Positions 17,256-25,924 of a DNA stretch of 64,000 bases are shown here, piece after piece. The notes below the pieces were generated by a model. That model was not told where the DNA came from and ran no database searches. It saw only the letters and a program-made list of their open reading frames with translations. Numbering within the stretch: the stretch's first letter is position 1; each line of letters opens with the position of its first letter. The position numbers and the translations under genes are program-made. Origin of the DNA: Nanobdellota archaeon (GTDB lineage Archaea > Nanobdellota > Nanobdellia > Woesearchaeales > JAGLXL01); the NCBI GenBank assembly GCA_023132895.1, contig JAGLXL010000002.1, positions 124,001 through 188,000 on the forward strand, written 5' to 3'.

Positions 17256-17663
17256 ATGAAGGATTACAAACAACTCTTGAAAAAGGCTCAATCTGAGCTG
17301 CCTGAAACAGTCGGCAGTTCAGAAAGGTTTCAAATAGAAAAAATCAAAGGCCATATCGAAGGCAATAAAACTATTTTAGGAAATTTCAAAAAAATTGCTA
17401 AAAATCTTAACCGTGATCCTGAACATATGCTCAAATATATTCTCAGAGAACTGGCCACTCCGGGTAAATATGTTGGCGACCGCCTTATTCTCGGCACTAA
17501 AGTTCCTGCTTCTTTAATCAATAAAAAAATCAAGCAATATGCTTCTGAATTTGTTCTCTGCCATGAATGCGGCAAACCAGATACTAAAATCATTTCCAAA
17601 AAAGATGCTCAGTATCTCAAATGTCAGGCTTGCGGAGCAGAACATATTATCAAAAACATTTAA
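17256..17663 (+). CDS. Translation initiation factor aIF2 subunit beta
   Basis: The beta subunit of the aIF2 heterotrimer that brings initiator Met-tRNA to the ribosome. The full-length 135-aa protein begins MKDYKQLLKKAQSELPE and contains the family core FKKIAKNLNRDPEHMLKYILRELATPG and the GDRLILGTKVPASLI strand. The C-terminal zinc ribbon is CHEC...CQAC (about 108-129). TATA box CTTTTTAAATAAC lies at about 17223-17235. The DUF424 gene follows after 1 bp, an arrangement common in archaea. Confidence 0.95.
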   Translation: MKDYKQLLKKAQSELPETVGSSERFQIEKIKGHIEGNKTILGNFKKIAKNLNRDPEHMLKYILRELATPGKYVGDRLILGTKVPASLINKKIKQYASEFVLCHECGKPDTKIISKKDAQYLKCQACGAEHIIKNI

Positions 17664-17664
17664 A

Positions 17665-17970
17665 ATGATTCTTGCCAAAGTTCATCGAAATTCAGAAGGC
17701 CAAAAAATACTTGCTCTTTGTGACCAAGAACTTCTCGGAAAAAAATTTGAAGAAGGCAACAAACAACTCGACTTAACCACTGATTTCTACCAAGGAGAAG
17801 AAGCCACCGAACAGGAAATCAAAAAATTAATCAAAGGTGTTTACATCATCAACCTCGTTGGTGAACAGAGCCTCAAACTCATGAAAAAACTTAACCTTGC
17901 TGAAGAAAAACACATCATCAGAATCCAAAACATTCCTCATGCTCAAATTCTTTTAGTTAGAGGAGAATAA
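17665..17970 (+). CDS. DUF424 family protein (101 aa)
   Basis: Small conserved archaeal protein with the family start MILAKVHRNSEGQKILALCDQELLGKKFEEG and the later VYIINLVGEQSLKLMKKLNLAEEKHIIRIQNIPHAQIL. I chose the ATG at 17665, 1 bp after the aIF2-beta stop. Longer versions of the frame overlap aIF2-beta and do not look like the family. The function is uncharacterised; linkage to aIF2-beta suggests translation. It ends exactly where the convergent DP2 gene ends. Confidence 0.85.
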   Translation: MILAKVHRNSEGQKILALCDQELLGKKFEEGNKQLDLTTDFYQGEEATEQEIKKLIKGVYIINLVGEQSLKLMKKLNLAEEKHIIRIQNIPHAQILLVRGE

Positions 17971-20900
17971 TCAACCAAACCAAGCACCCATCGTCTCTTG
18001 CCTTTCCTTATCCTTGCCAAACAAACCTTCAATCCTGGATTTCAACAAATCCAGAGTCTGCCGCAAATAAGGTCCCACTTCAAATTGACGCGCCAACGAC
18101 AAACTCGGCTCTAAATATTTCACAATCGAGCCTTCTGAAATTGTAAACAAAATCTTTCCCCCACACCTACAAACCCCTGATAATGGCGGCCTCCTGAATT
18201 TCTCATTACATTTCACACATCTAAATTGCTGCATACTAAACTTACGTAAATTCCCTTTAATATCTTTTAAAAAATGTTTTTCAATCACCAAACGAGCCAC
18301 ATCATTTGTTTCCACTGCCCGAATTCGCCGAGCTAATTCCATTTGCCCTTTTAATTTGTCTTCCATGGTTGGGATTGTTTTATAAGCAGAACAAACCACA
18401 CCTGAGTTGATATTAGTAGTTTGATGAGTAAAACCCATTTTCTCATATTGCTTCTCATCTCCCAGTCGATTCTTAATCTGCTCAACTGAAATATCCCAAG
18501 GATTCTTGAATTCCAAAGCCCCTTCATACAATTCCAAAGGATAACTCCAAACAATATCCAAACCATGGGCTTGGTCATCAACTTCAGAAGGAATCAAACG
18601 GGACGTCAAAACCAAAGGACTGTCCATTGTCCTTGAACCCCTCATATCTGGCAAAAACTGTCTGGAAAAATTCAAAAAACAATCTAGCAACAAGATTACA
18701 CAATTTTCATCGCCATCACAATCCCGGCGTAAACCAGCATGCCAAAGAGGATGGGCATAACAACCTTGAGCAGAAGAAAATCCAATTATCCTTCCCATCA
18801 AACCAGCCGAAATATGTGGTGCCAACCCTACTACCACATGACCCACTAAATCATCCTCCCTCTCCAAATTATAAAAGGGCTCTAAACCATATAATCCTTC
18901 TAATAAATCATCAATAAATTTACTTACTCTAAACAAAACCTTCTTAGCCGATTCATCTAAAGAAGTTACTCCGGGCAAAATAATATCTTGGGGTTTAATT
19001 TCCACTACCTGTTCTCCATCAACCAATTCCCTCCCCTTGATATCTTTTTCATAACCCAGTTCCTTCAACTTTTCAACTGAAGTTCCTATCTCAACTGGTT
19101 TAAAATGAGTCAACGGCAGCTCTGTCATGTCATACCTGGTTGTCCCGTCTTTGTTGACATAAATATCATGTTTGGCTCTTAAAATCCCTTTAACTAAATT
19201 TTCAATGACATGGTCTTTATTGGATGTTCCTCTGACACCTTTAATCAAATCAGGATAAGTCCTCATCTCCAGCTTCGCCAAGGCCTTATCAAAATAATAT
19301 TTGATATCTAAATCATCTTTTTTGAATCTCTCATTTTTCTTAAATTCCTTATCTTCGCCGTGCTTACACTCTTTTTTGTCGGTTTCACCGCAAACTCTGC
19401 AAAAATAAACCTCTTTATTTTTTCCATTGCAAATTTCACAAGAAGGATAAATAGTCTTTTTCTGGCACTTTTCACAAAAAAACAAAGGAAAGTCGGCTCT
19501 GATTTTGCCTGCCTCTAAAGCAGATTGAAAAGACCGCAGCCGATCCCCCTCCTGGCCCACTGGAAACAAAACTTGAGGGCTACCCACTAATTTTCTCATC
19601 TTGCTTTTCTCAGGCCTCCCCATCCTTGCTCCAATAAAAGTCCCGCCTTTGTCTCTCACCACTAATCCAGACAAGTTATTGACTGCCTCTAAAACATCGC
19701 TGCTGCCTTCTACTTTTTCCTTAATCACATCAACATCATTTAATCCTAAAATACTATAAAGAGCCTGAGCCTCTCCTTTCTCCACTACCACATATTCATT
19801 GCCAGCCACCACATGAGCTACTCCAATTAACTCCAGAACTCTCTTAGCCGAAGAAGAATCTTTCAAAGGCAAGATTAACTTTACCACCCCCTCATCTCCC
19901 TTCTCTACCTCTGCATTGATTATCCAATTTAAAAATTCTTTAAATTCCTCTAAATTAACTGCCTGCCAAAAATAAGTGTAGCCAGGATATAAAGGAACCT
20001 TCATTTCCTTTGAAATCTTCAAAGCCACCCCCCATTTAGGCCGCAACATCGAATCATCCCATATTTTCTCCAATTCCTCTTTCTCAACACCTACCATCTC
20101 TGATAATTTCTCTATATCAATACTGCCAAAAGTTTCCACCATTGCTTTTTCCAGCTCTTGAATCCACCATTCCTCGCAATAACCAGCTGGCACTAATTTA
20201 TGGCCATTTTCAGAAAAATCACCATAAGAAATCAAAATATCACCCAAATAAATAATTTCTTCAATTTGTTCTAAAATGTCCTTTGACTCCACCAACCCGG
20301 CTAACCGCAAAACAGAGCCATTTTTTAATTTCACAATTGGCCCTTCAATTGAATCACAGATAGTAATAACTGTTGCCTTGCCCGGCCTCTCTACCTTTAA
20401 TTGGGTTCCAATTGCAATATATTTATTCAAAACAAACAAAGTCATTGGATGCAAACAAGTTGCTGAAAAACCAGAAACCCTGGCTCTTCCATATCTCAGT
20501 CTAAAACCACCATGACGCAAAGGATGTGTCAATATCGGCCTCCCTGCCACCAAATCCGCAATAAAAGTGTAATTTGGCCGGATTCCTTTTCCTTCAATTT
20601 TTTTCTCCTTCCTGGCCTTAACACTCTTCTGTAAATCTAAAAATTCTTTTAAAAAACCCCAATCTAAACCCAATTCATCCCCCCACTTACCTAATCTCTT
20701 CCAAAGTTTAGGTGCTTTCTGAGCTACTCCTTCTGCCATGACTAAACAAAGTCCTCCCCTAATTCTGTTTGTCTCCACCCGAGGCAAATCTTTGTAATTT
20801 GAAACTTCAAATTTTTCAGTTGGGTCACCGTTAATTTCTACTGGAATATGGTTAGCTAAAAATCTCAATTCTTCTTCAGAAGGATAATATTGTAGATTAG

Positions 20901-21507
20901 TTACCCTCTCATGATAATCCCTTATCTCAGTTACATAACGATTAACTTCTTCTTCACTTGGATCATAAAGCTGATAGCCCATTACTCTCCTGACATAATC
21001 AGATAAGATTACTGAAGTTGCTGCTGCTGTTCCGCCAGCTCCCCTAACCGGGCCTGCATAACTAACTGAAAAATATTCCCCACCATCTTGTCTTTTTTTA
21101 ATCTTCAAACCCACAAAACCTTCTAATGGCGCAGAAACAATTCCCAAAGTCAAATAAGCAAAACCTACTCTGATGCCCACCTCCATTGCTTCTACTTTAT
21201 TCTCAAATTGACAAAACTTTTCCTTGGCAACTTCCTCGGCAATTTTCAAACCAACTCTCCAATCCAACAAACCAAATTCTTCTTCTAACTCTCTGATTCG
21301 TTGGGTCATGCCTGAACCCCTTAATTTAGGAGCTACAGAAGAAATCAAACCCTCGACTCTTTCTGCCATATTTTTGGCCAGGGGAATATCAACCTTATCC
21401 TCTGGGTCTAAATTTATTTTTCTGGCTTTTTCAGCGACCTCGTGAACTCTTAAGGTTTCTTTCTCTATTCCTTCAAAATATTTATCCATCTCAGGGCTTG
21501 CTTCCAT
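17971..21507 (-). CDS. polC: DNA polymerase D large subunit DP2 (catalytic)
   Basis: Catalytic subunit of the archaeal replicative family D polymerase, whose active site is a double-psi barrel like that of RNA polymerase. Seen here: SYAGPVRGAGGTAAATSV (about 150-167), LRHGGFRLRYGRARVSGF, the catalytic DCDGDE (about 930-936), and DMRGSRTMDSPLVLT. Zinc ribbons are CQKK...CEIC/CRVC...C (about 655-700) and CVKC...CRCG near the C-terminus. The last residues QETMGAWFG resemble a PCNA-interacting peptide (QxxMxxWF). Length 1178 aa is normal and no intein interrupts the active site. It is third in the operon orc1-DP1-DP2, with a 3-bp spacing to DP1. Confidence 0.97.
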   Translation of the reverse strand: MEASPEMDKYFEGIEKETLRVHEVAEKARKINLDPEDKVDIPLAKNMAERVEGLISSVAPKLRGSGMTQRIRELEEEFGLLDWRVGLKIAEEVAKEKFCQFENKVEAMEVGIRVGFAYLTLGIVSAPLEGFVGLKIKKRQDGGEYFSVSYAGPVRGAGGTAAATSVILSDYVRRVMGYQLYDPSEEEVNRYVTEIRDYHERVTNLQYYPSEEELRFLANHIPVEINGDPTEKFEVSNYKDLPRVETNRIRGGLCLVMAEGVAQKAPKLWKRLGKWGDELGLDWGFLKEFLDLQKSVKARKEKKIEGKGIRPNYTFIADLVAGRPILTHPLRHGGFRLRYGRARVSGFSATCLHPMTLFVLNKYIAIGTQLKVERPGKATVITICDSIEGPIVKLKNGSVLRLAGLVESKDILEQIEEIIYLGDILISYGDFSENGHKLVPAGYCEEWWIQELEKAMVETFGSIDIEKLSEMVGVEKEELEKIWDDSMLRPKWGVALKISKEMKVPLYPGYTYFWQAVNLEEFKEFLNWIINAEVEKGDEGVVKLILPLKDSSSAKRVLELIGVAHVVAGNEYVVVEKGEAQALYSILGLNDVDVIKEKVEGSSDVLEAVNNLSGLVVRDKGGTFIGARMGRPEKSKMRKLVGSPQVLFPVGQEGDRLRSFQSALEAGKIRADFPLFFCEKCQKKTIYPSCEICNGKNKEVYFCRVCGETDKKECKHGEDKEFKKNERFKKDDLDIKYYFDKALAKLEMRTYPDLIKGVRGTSNKDHVIENLVKGILRAKHDIYVNKDGTTRYDMTELPLTHFKPVEIGTSVEKLKELGYEKDIKGRELVDGEQVVEIKPQDIILPGVTSLDESAKKVLFRVSKFIDDLLEGLYGLEPFYNLEREDDLVGHVVVGLAPHISAGLMGRIIGFSSAQGCYAHPLWHAGLRRDCDGDENCVILLLDCFLNFSRQFLPDMRGSRTMDSPLVLTSRLIPSEVDDQAHGLDIVWSYPLELYEGALEFKNPWDISVEQIKNRLGDEKQYEKMGFTHQTTNINSGVVCSAYKTIPTMEDKLKGQMELARRIRAVETNDVARLVIEKHFLKDIKGNLRKFSMQQFRCVKCNEKFRRPPLSGVCRCGGKILFTISEGSIVKYLEPSLSLARQFEVGPYLRQTLDLLKSRIEGLFGKDKERQETMGAWFG

Positions 21508-21510
21508 TTT

Positions 21511-23055
21511 TTACATAAATTTTAAAATTTTAATTTCTCGTGTTTTCAAATTAATTAAAGGTACCTTACCTGGCTCTGGCTCATGCCCTACTTTTTCTTG
21601 AAAACTTGTTTTGCTTTGCCAGCAGCTGCCTGCTACAATTGTGATATTTTTGTAATTAGCCACCCCTGGTTTATGGATGTGGCCGGTCAAAATAAAATCA
21701 GGCAACTTGTTGATAATCAATGGGTCTTCCTCAATATCAGGAATATAAAGAGTTGAAGTATGTGTCGGCGCTAGATGTCTCCTCTTCAATAAAAATTTAG
21801 TGATTAAATAAGGTTTGTCCATTGCTCCACCCATCCTTAAACTTTCAACTTCAGTATAATAAAAATCAAAACTATAGCCGTGATAAACCAAGACATCAAA
21901 ACCACTAAAACCTTCTTGCTCATGGATCTTTACTGTTGCTGGATTACTGATAAAGGTTGCATTTGGCAGTTCATAAAGTGCCTTGGCAAAATCCTTAGGC
22001 AGTTCTGGCTGTGGCTCAGCCAGTCGCAAAGCATCGTGATTTCCCGGACCAATAATCAATTTAATCTGAGAAGGAATCTGTTTCAACAACCTGGCGCATT
22101 CCTCATATTGTTGGTAAATATCCTTGATCACCAATTCAGAATCTTGGTTTGGATAAATTCCCACACCATCAACCAAATCACCACAAATAAAAATATATTT
22201 TACCTTGCTGGCCAGTTCTTTTTGTTTTTCATCACCCATCTCCCCTCTGATCCATTTCAAAAAACGGTTAAATTCTTCTGGTAAAAAATTAGTCGAACCC
22301 ACATGCAAATCAGATAAGACCAAAACAAAAACATCCTCTTGTGCTTTTTTTAATTCTTGAGTCAAAGGTATATCTGGCCAGATTACTGAATTAACAAAAA
22401 CAATTTTGTCGCCGCAAACACCCACCACTCCAATTACTTCATCAAGGACGATATTTTTAGCTTGCTGGAAGAGCTCTCCTTTATTTTTGCTCACTAAAAC
22501 ATTAATCAAACCAGTCAAATCCTCAATCTTCAATAAAACATTGCCGTTCTTGGTTATATTTTTTTCTGACACCAAACCAATAATTGAAACATTTTCTTTT
22601 TCTCTCTTCTGTAGCAGACGATTAATTGAAATTACTTCCTGTAACTCCTGCCTGTTCCTTAAAATCGCTTCAATTCCTTTATAACGCTTGATAAAATATC
22701 TCACAAAATCCTGCACTTCATATTTTTTAGTCTTTTTTTTATACATTTGGATAACATCAACTCGAGAATTAGAATCTTTAATCACTTCAATTTTCTCTTC
22801 TTCTAAACTAGATAAAAAATTTAAATAATCGTCCTCATTTCCCAATTCAAAGCTCGTCCTTAAGCCGTCAAAACTTTGCCAGTTAATTGTCTTGTCTCTC
22901 TTTAACAAAGAAAAATTGTCTTTATTTAAGACTAAAAAATTATCGGGGATTTCTATGATTGATAACTCTTTAAAACTCAACCTACCCTGTGAAATATCTC
23001 TGCTTAACAATATCTTTTTCTTAAACAAATCCCCTATCACTTCCTGAGTAATCAT
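21511..23055 (-). CDS. polB: DNA polymerase D small subunit DP1 (3'-5' exonuclease)
   Basis: Proofreading subunit of PolD. After an N-terminal helical region, an OB fold spans about 155-235 (VSIIGLVSEKNIT, LLKIEDLTGLINVLV). A calcineurin-like phosphoesterase domain follows with all metal motifs: LSDLHVGS (about 248-255), GDLVDG, GPGNHD, YHGYS and TGHIHKPG. The intact metal ligands suggest active Mre11-like exonuclease. The 514-aa length is normal. It lies 2 bp after orc1 and 3 bp before DP2. Confidence 0.96.
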   Translation of the reverse strand: MITQEVIGDLFKKKILLSRDISQGRLSFKELSIIEIPDNFLVLNKDNFSLLKRDKTINWQSFDGLRTSFELGNEDDYLNFLSSLEEEKIEVIKDSNSRVDVIQMYKKKTKKYEVQDFVRYFIKRYKGIEAILRNRQELQEVISINRLLQKREKENVSIIGLVSEKNITKNGNVLLKIEDLTGLINVLVSKNKGELFQQAKNIVLDEVIGVVGVCGDKIVFVNSVIWPDIPLTQELKKAQEDVFVLVLSDLHVGSTNFLPEEFNRFLKWIRGEMGDEKQKELASKVKYIFICGDLVDGVGIYPNQDSELVIKDIYQQYEECARLLKQIPSQIKLIIGPGNHDALRLAEPQPELPKDFAKALYELPNATFISNPATVKIHEQEGFSGFDVLVYHGYSFDFYYTEVESLRMGGAMDKPYLITKFLLKRRHLAPTHTSTLYIPDIEEDPLIINKLPDFILTGHIHKPGVANYKNITIVAGSCWQSKTSFQEKVGHEPEPGKVPLINLKTREIKILKFM

Positions 23056-23057
23056 TT

Positions 23058-24260
23058 TTATTTTAAACCAAAAGACTTATCCAGAACTTCTTTGATCTTT
23101 GGGATAGTTGACTGAGCAATTGACAAAGTAATTTCTCTTGTTCTCCCGTATCTGCCTTTGGAAATTATTTTAGCATTAATAATCCCCATCATATCTAATT
23201 CTGCCAGCATATCTGAAACTCTTCTCTGTGTCAAAGGCCTTAATTTAATCTCAGAACAGATTTTTTTGTAAATTTCATAAATCTCTCCTGTGAAAATATT
23301 TCTCCTTTTTTCAGAAAGTAAAACAATCGCATAGAGTACTACTTGAAATTGTTTGGGTTGATTCAGAGTAATGTCCAAAACCCTGTCCCTTTCGATTTTC
23401 TCTTCTGCCTCATCAATATGTTTTATCTCAATTTTTTCCAAGCATTGTCTTTCTGCTAATTCACCAGCCACCCTCATTAATTCTAAGGCTCTTCTGGCGT
23501 CACCGTGTTCTCTTGCCGCGTAAGCTGAACATTTTTCAATCACTCCAGCAGCCACAGTATTTTTTTTGAATGCTTTGGTTGATCTTTTTTTGAGAATGTC
23601 CTGGATTTGTAAAGCATTGTAAGGGGGGAATAAGACTTCTTCTTCAGACAGACTGCTTTTTACTCTAGGATCTAAACTATCAACAAAAACCAAATCATTA
23701 GAAATTCCAATAATTGATAGTTTTGATTTCTTTAATTCGGCGTTGATTCTGGTTAAATTATAAAGAATGTCATCACCAGCTTTTTTAACTAATTGGTCTA
23801 TCTCATCGAGAATTAAAATAAACAATTGTTCTTGGCTGTCAAGCGCTTCATAAAAGATGGTATAAACCTCGTCTGTCGGCAGGCCGGTTGAAGGCACCGC
23901 CTTGCCAAATTCTTTAGCTAACTGCGCCATCAAGCGGTATTCTGTGTCAGCCACTTTTTTTAATTTACAGTTCAAATAAAAAACCTTCAAATTGATTTTG
24001 TTTTTTTCAGCTGTTTTTTTCATTAAACTTGTCACATATCTAGTCACCAATGTTTTTCCAGAACCGGTTTTGCCGTAAATAAAAAGATTAGAAGGACTTT
24101 CCATTCTCAGGGCCGGAGCCAGAACATTGGCCACTTCCTTAATTTGGCTGTCCCTGTGAGAGATGTCATCAGGAGTATAAAACGATTGCAAAACCTCTTT
24201 ATTCAAGAATAAAGGTTCTTTTTTTAAAAACTCGTCAAAAAACCTGTTGAACTTCTTCAT
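23058..24260 (-). CDS. cdc6: Replication initiator Orc1/Cdc6
   Basis: AAA+ initiator that binds origin recognition boxes and loads MCM. Walker A GKTGSGKT lies near residue 65, Walker B LILDEIDQL near 150, and sensor-1 IIGISNDLVF with the DPRVKSSL arginine region follow. A C-terminal winged helix (about 310-400, RPLTQRRVSDMLAELDMMGII) is the DNA-binding domain. I took the ATG at 24260, preceded by GGAAGGTG; a GTG three codons upstream is possible. It heads the operon with DP1 and DP2, and the probable origin is immediately upstream. Confidence 0.96.
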   Translation of the reverse strand: MKKFNRFFDEFLKKEPLFLNKEVLQSFYTPDDISHRDSQIKEVANVLAPALRMESPSNLFIYGKTGSGKTLVTRYVTSLMKKTAEKNKINLKVFYLNCKLKKVADTEYRLMAQLAKEFGKAVPSTGLPTDEVYTIFYEALDSQEQLFILILDEIDQLVKKAGDDILYNLTRINAELKKSKLSIIGISNDLVFVDSLDPRVKSSLSEEEVLFPPYNALQIQDILKKRSTKAFKKNTVAAGVIEKCSAYAAREHGDARRALELMRVAGELAERQCLEKIEIKHIDEAEEKIERDRVLDITLNQPKQFQVVLYAIVLLSEKRRNIFTGEIYEIYKKICSEIKLRPLTQRRVSDMLAELDMMGIINAKIISKGRYGRTREITLSIAQSTIPKIKEVLDKSFGLK

Positions 24261-24269
24261 TTCAAACAC

Positions 24270-24713
24270 CTTCCCCCGGGCTGACCCTAACCTTTCTTAT
24301 GGAACTTCCTTTGTTTTTTTGGAATACCGCCTTCTTTATAAATTATTTCAATTTGAAAAATGAAAATCTTCAAAACCATATTAGAAAATATATAATCTAA
24401 AATACATTTTTAAATAAACAAATAAAAATTTTTATCGACGATATATCATATTATATAATTATTTTCAATATAGTAAATAATATAATAATACAATGTTTTT
24501 ATTTACTGTAATATATATAATATAAAATAACCATTTTATAATATAAATAAAACAAAAAACCCCACACCAAACCCAACCACAACCAAAATCTCCACAGGAA
24601 ACCAAGGTCTCACACTATTTTAACTTAAATTCAACCCAAACACCAAAACAAACAACAAAAACATTTAAATAGATTTTAATTATACTTAACTTATTACTAA
24701 ATTTCAAATAGAG
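24270..24713. other. Candidate replication origin (oriC) upstream of orc1
   Basis: This gene-free stretch of about 440 bp holds an almost pure A+T tract (about 24340-24545, a likely unwinding element) and the palindrome TATCGACGATA (24433-24443). It also holds TTTTCAATATAG (24462-24473), an 88-nt stretch without G (24509-24596), and an ORB-like box CTCCACAGGAAACCAAGG (24590-24607). A degenerate inverted box-like segment (CCTTTG...TTGGAA, about 24309-24325) lies on the other side of the AT tract. Position next to orc1 and PolD genes is a common place for archaeal origins. Confidence 0.7.
24590..24610 (+). promoter_or_regulatory. Origin recognition box-like site
   Basis: CTCCACAGGAAAC followed by CAAGG matches, from memory, the archaeal ORB/mini-ORB core (TCCASWGGAAAC then a G-rich tail) in nearly every position. 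It shares CTCCAC..GAAA.CAAGG with the site at 12546-12563. Confidence 0.6.
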
Positions 24714-24722
24714 GTGAAAAAA

Positions 24723-24911
24723 ATGGTTGGCTTATCTGTTGCTGAATTTACCTTAGCGATTATTATTGGCACTCTCGCTGCTATTGTTTATTCTTTAAGG
24801 GTTTTGGTTGTTTTAGAAAGAAGAATTGCTGGCATGGAAGAAAACCTCCAAAAAATGACTCGGCAAGTCCTCAAAACCGAGAAAAAGATATTATCCAAAA
24901 GAAAACGTTAA
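24723..24911 (+). CDS. Small membrane-anchored coiled-coil protein (62 aa)
   Basis: One membrane helix (FTLAIIIGTLAAIVYSLRVLVVL, about 9-31) is followed by a basic helical tail with coiled-coil character (ERRIAGMEENLQKMTRQVLKTEKKIL). The start at the ATG of 24723 is supported by GAGGTGA at 24711-24717; a GTG within that motif would give three more residues. A TATA-like CATTTAAATAG lies at about 24662-24672. I do not recognise the family. It is the first gene on the far side of the putative origin. Confidence 0.65.
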   Translation: MVGLSVAEFTLAIIIGTLAAIVYSLRVLVVLERRIAGMEENLQKMTRQVLKTEKKILSKRKR

Positions 24912-24912
24912 T

Positions 24913-25419
24913 TTAGATTTTTGCCAATTCTTTTTTCAATTCTTTAACTTCTTTTTTGATTTCCTCAATTCTTTTGCTTAAATCCTCTTGTGAAACTAAT
25001 TTATTACATTCAGGACATCTAAATTCAAAATTAACAGCTTGATCAAAATTTAACCTCACACAATTGTCAGGGCAGATAAAATATTGTTCTTTTTGCTCGT
25101 ATTCTAATGTTTCTTGCAGCTTATCCAGCCTCTCTTTCTTTATTTTGTGATATAAATACTTAATCTGGTCTTTTTTAAATGTCCAAGAATAAATATACCA
25201 TCCTTTTTTCTTGTCCTTTTTCCTGTTAAAAGAAACCAAATTTAACTCATAAAGACGATAAAGCATGTTCCTGACTCTCTTAATATCTTCTTTAAGTTGA
25301 TCAGCCAGCTTAAATTCAGAAATATTGTCCTTTTTAGACAATTTTTTAACCAATTTAAGCACATCATTGCCAACTGCGTATTTAACGACTTCTTCAATCT
25401 TTTTTTCTGTTAATCTCAT
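24913..25419 (-). CDS. tfe: Transcription factor E, alpha subunit (TFE)
   Basis: Archaeal counterpart of TFIIE-alpha, which stabilises the open promoter complex. An N-terminal winged helix (about 10-95, ISEFKLADQLKEDIKRVRNMLYRLYELNLV) is followed by a linker helix, a zinc ribbon (CPDNC... CPECNK, about 115-140) and a C-terminal coiled coil rich in Lys and Glu. At 168 aa it is a typical length. It follows hjc in the same direction with a likely TATA (AGTTTTAAAAAGG) at about 25455-25467 and an AGGAG Shine-Dalgarno. Confidence 0.93.
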   Translation of the reverse strand: MRLTEKKIEEVVKYAVGNDVLKLVKKLSKKDNISEFKLADQLKEDIKRVRNMLYRLYELNLVSFNRKKDKKKGWYIYSWTFKKDQIKYLYHKIKKERLDKLQETLEYEQKEQYFICPDNCVRLNFDQAVNFEFRCPECNKLVSQEDLSKRIEEIKKEVKELKKELAKI

Positions 25420-25474
25420 GTTTTCTCCTAAACAAACCCCATATTACGTAACAACACCTTTTTAAAACTTTCGC

Positions 25475-25867
25475 TCAACACCTTTCAATCAATTCTTCGA
25501 ATTTCAGACCTTTTCTTTGAGCTAAAACAACAGAAATAGCCATATTTTTACCTGTGACCTCCAAATCCTCCAAACTCAAGAAATACCAAGGCATTCCCTT
25601 AAATCTAATTCCTATCCAGCTTTCTGTGCCAAATTTACGTGAAAATTCCTTTAACTGCTCAATATCCTCACTAGAAAAGTACTTCTTAGTTCTTGTTAAT
25701 GTTTTGCATTCAATTGCCACTCTCCTCAAAGCATTGCTTGCCAAAACATCTGGACTAGGATACTTAGAACTCCCGCTTCCAGCAATCCGAACTGAACTCC
25801 ACCCATTTTGCTGGAATAAATGAACCAATTCCCTTTCTGCGTTAATACCTTTGGATTTGCGTGACAT
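25475..25867 (-). CDS. hjc: Holliday junction resolvase Hjc
   Basis: Structure-specific nuclease that cleaves four-way DNA junctions. The 130-aa protein shows the family pattern: basic start, KGINAERELVHLFQQNGWSSVRIAGSGSS (catalytic Glu in the first helix), SPDVLA (catalytic Asp), VAIECKT (Glu-x-Lys) and a later QL/FSRKFG helix. The catalytic residues all appear intact. Its ribosome-binding site GAGGTGA lies in a hairpin in the 57-bp spacer after rnz. Confidence 0.93.
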   Translation of the reverse strand: MSRKSKGINAERELVHLFQQNGWSSVRIAGSGSSKYPSPDVLASNALRRVAIECKTLTRTKKYFSSEDIEQLKEFSRKFGTESWIGIRFKGMPWYFLSLEDLEVTGKNMAISVVLAQRKGLKFEELIERC

Positions 25868-25920
25868 GCTTAAAATTCACCTCATGAATTTTGGCACACT
25901 GAAAATACCTTGCGTTTTCT
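25868..25920 (-). promoter_or_regulatory. Two-hairpin leader with Shine-Dalgarno in the loop (hjc)
   Basis: On the minus strand a GAAAAC...GTATTTTC-type stem-loop (25901-25919) is followed by the linker AGTGTGCC. A perfect hairpin follows with arms AAAATTC and GAATTTT (25872-25892) whose loop and 3' arm contain GAGGTGA. The hjc ATG is 4 nt after the stem. This matches the order seen at 4688, 50298, 54148 and 59851. Confidence 0.65.
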
Positions 25921-25924
25921 CGTG

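Noticed and set aside
17539-17664. Longer DUF424 protein starting inside the aIF2-beta gene
   Set aside because: The extra 42 residues are an out-of-frame reading of aIF2-beta; the family start MILAKVHRN lies at 17665.
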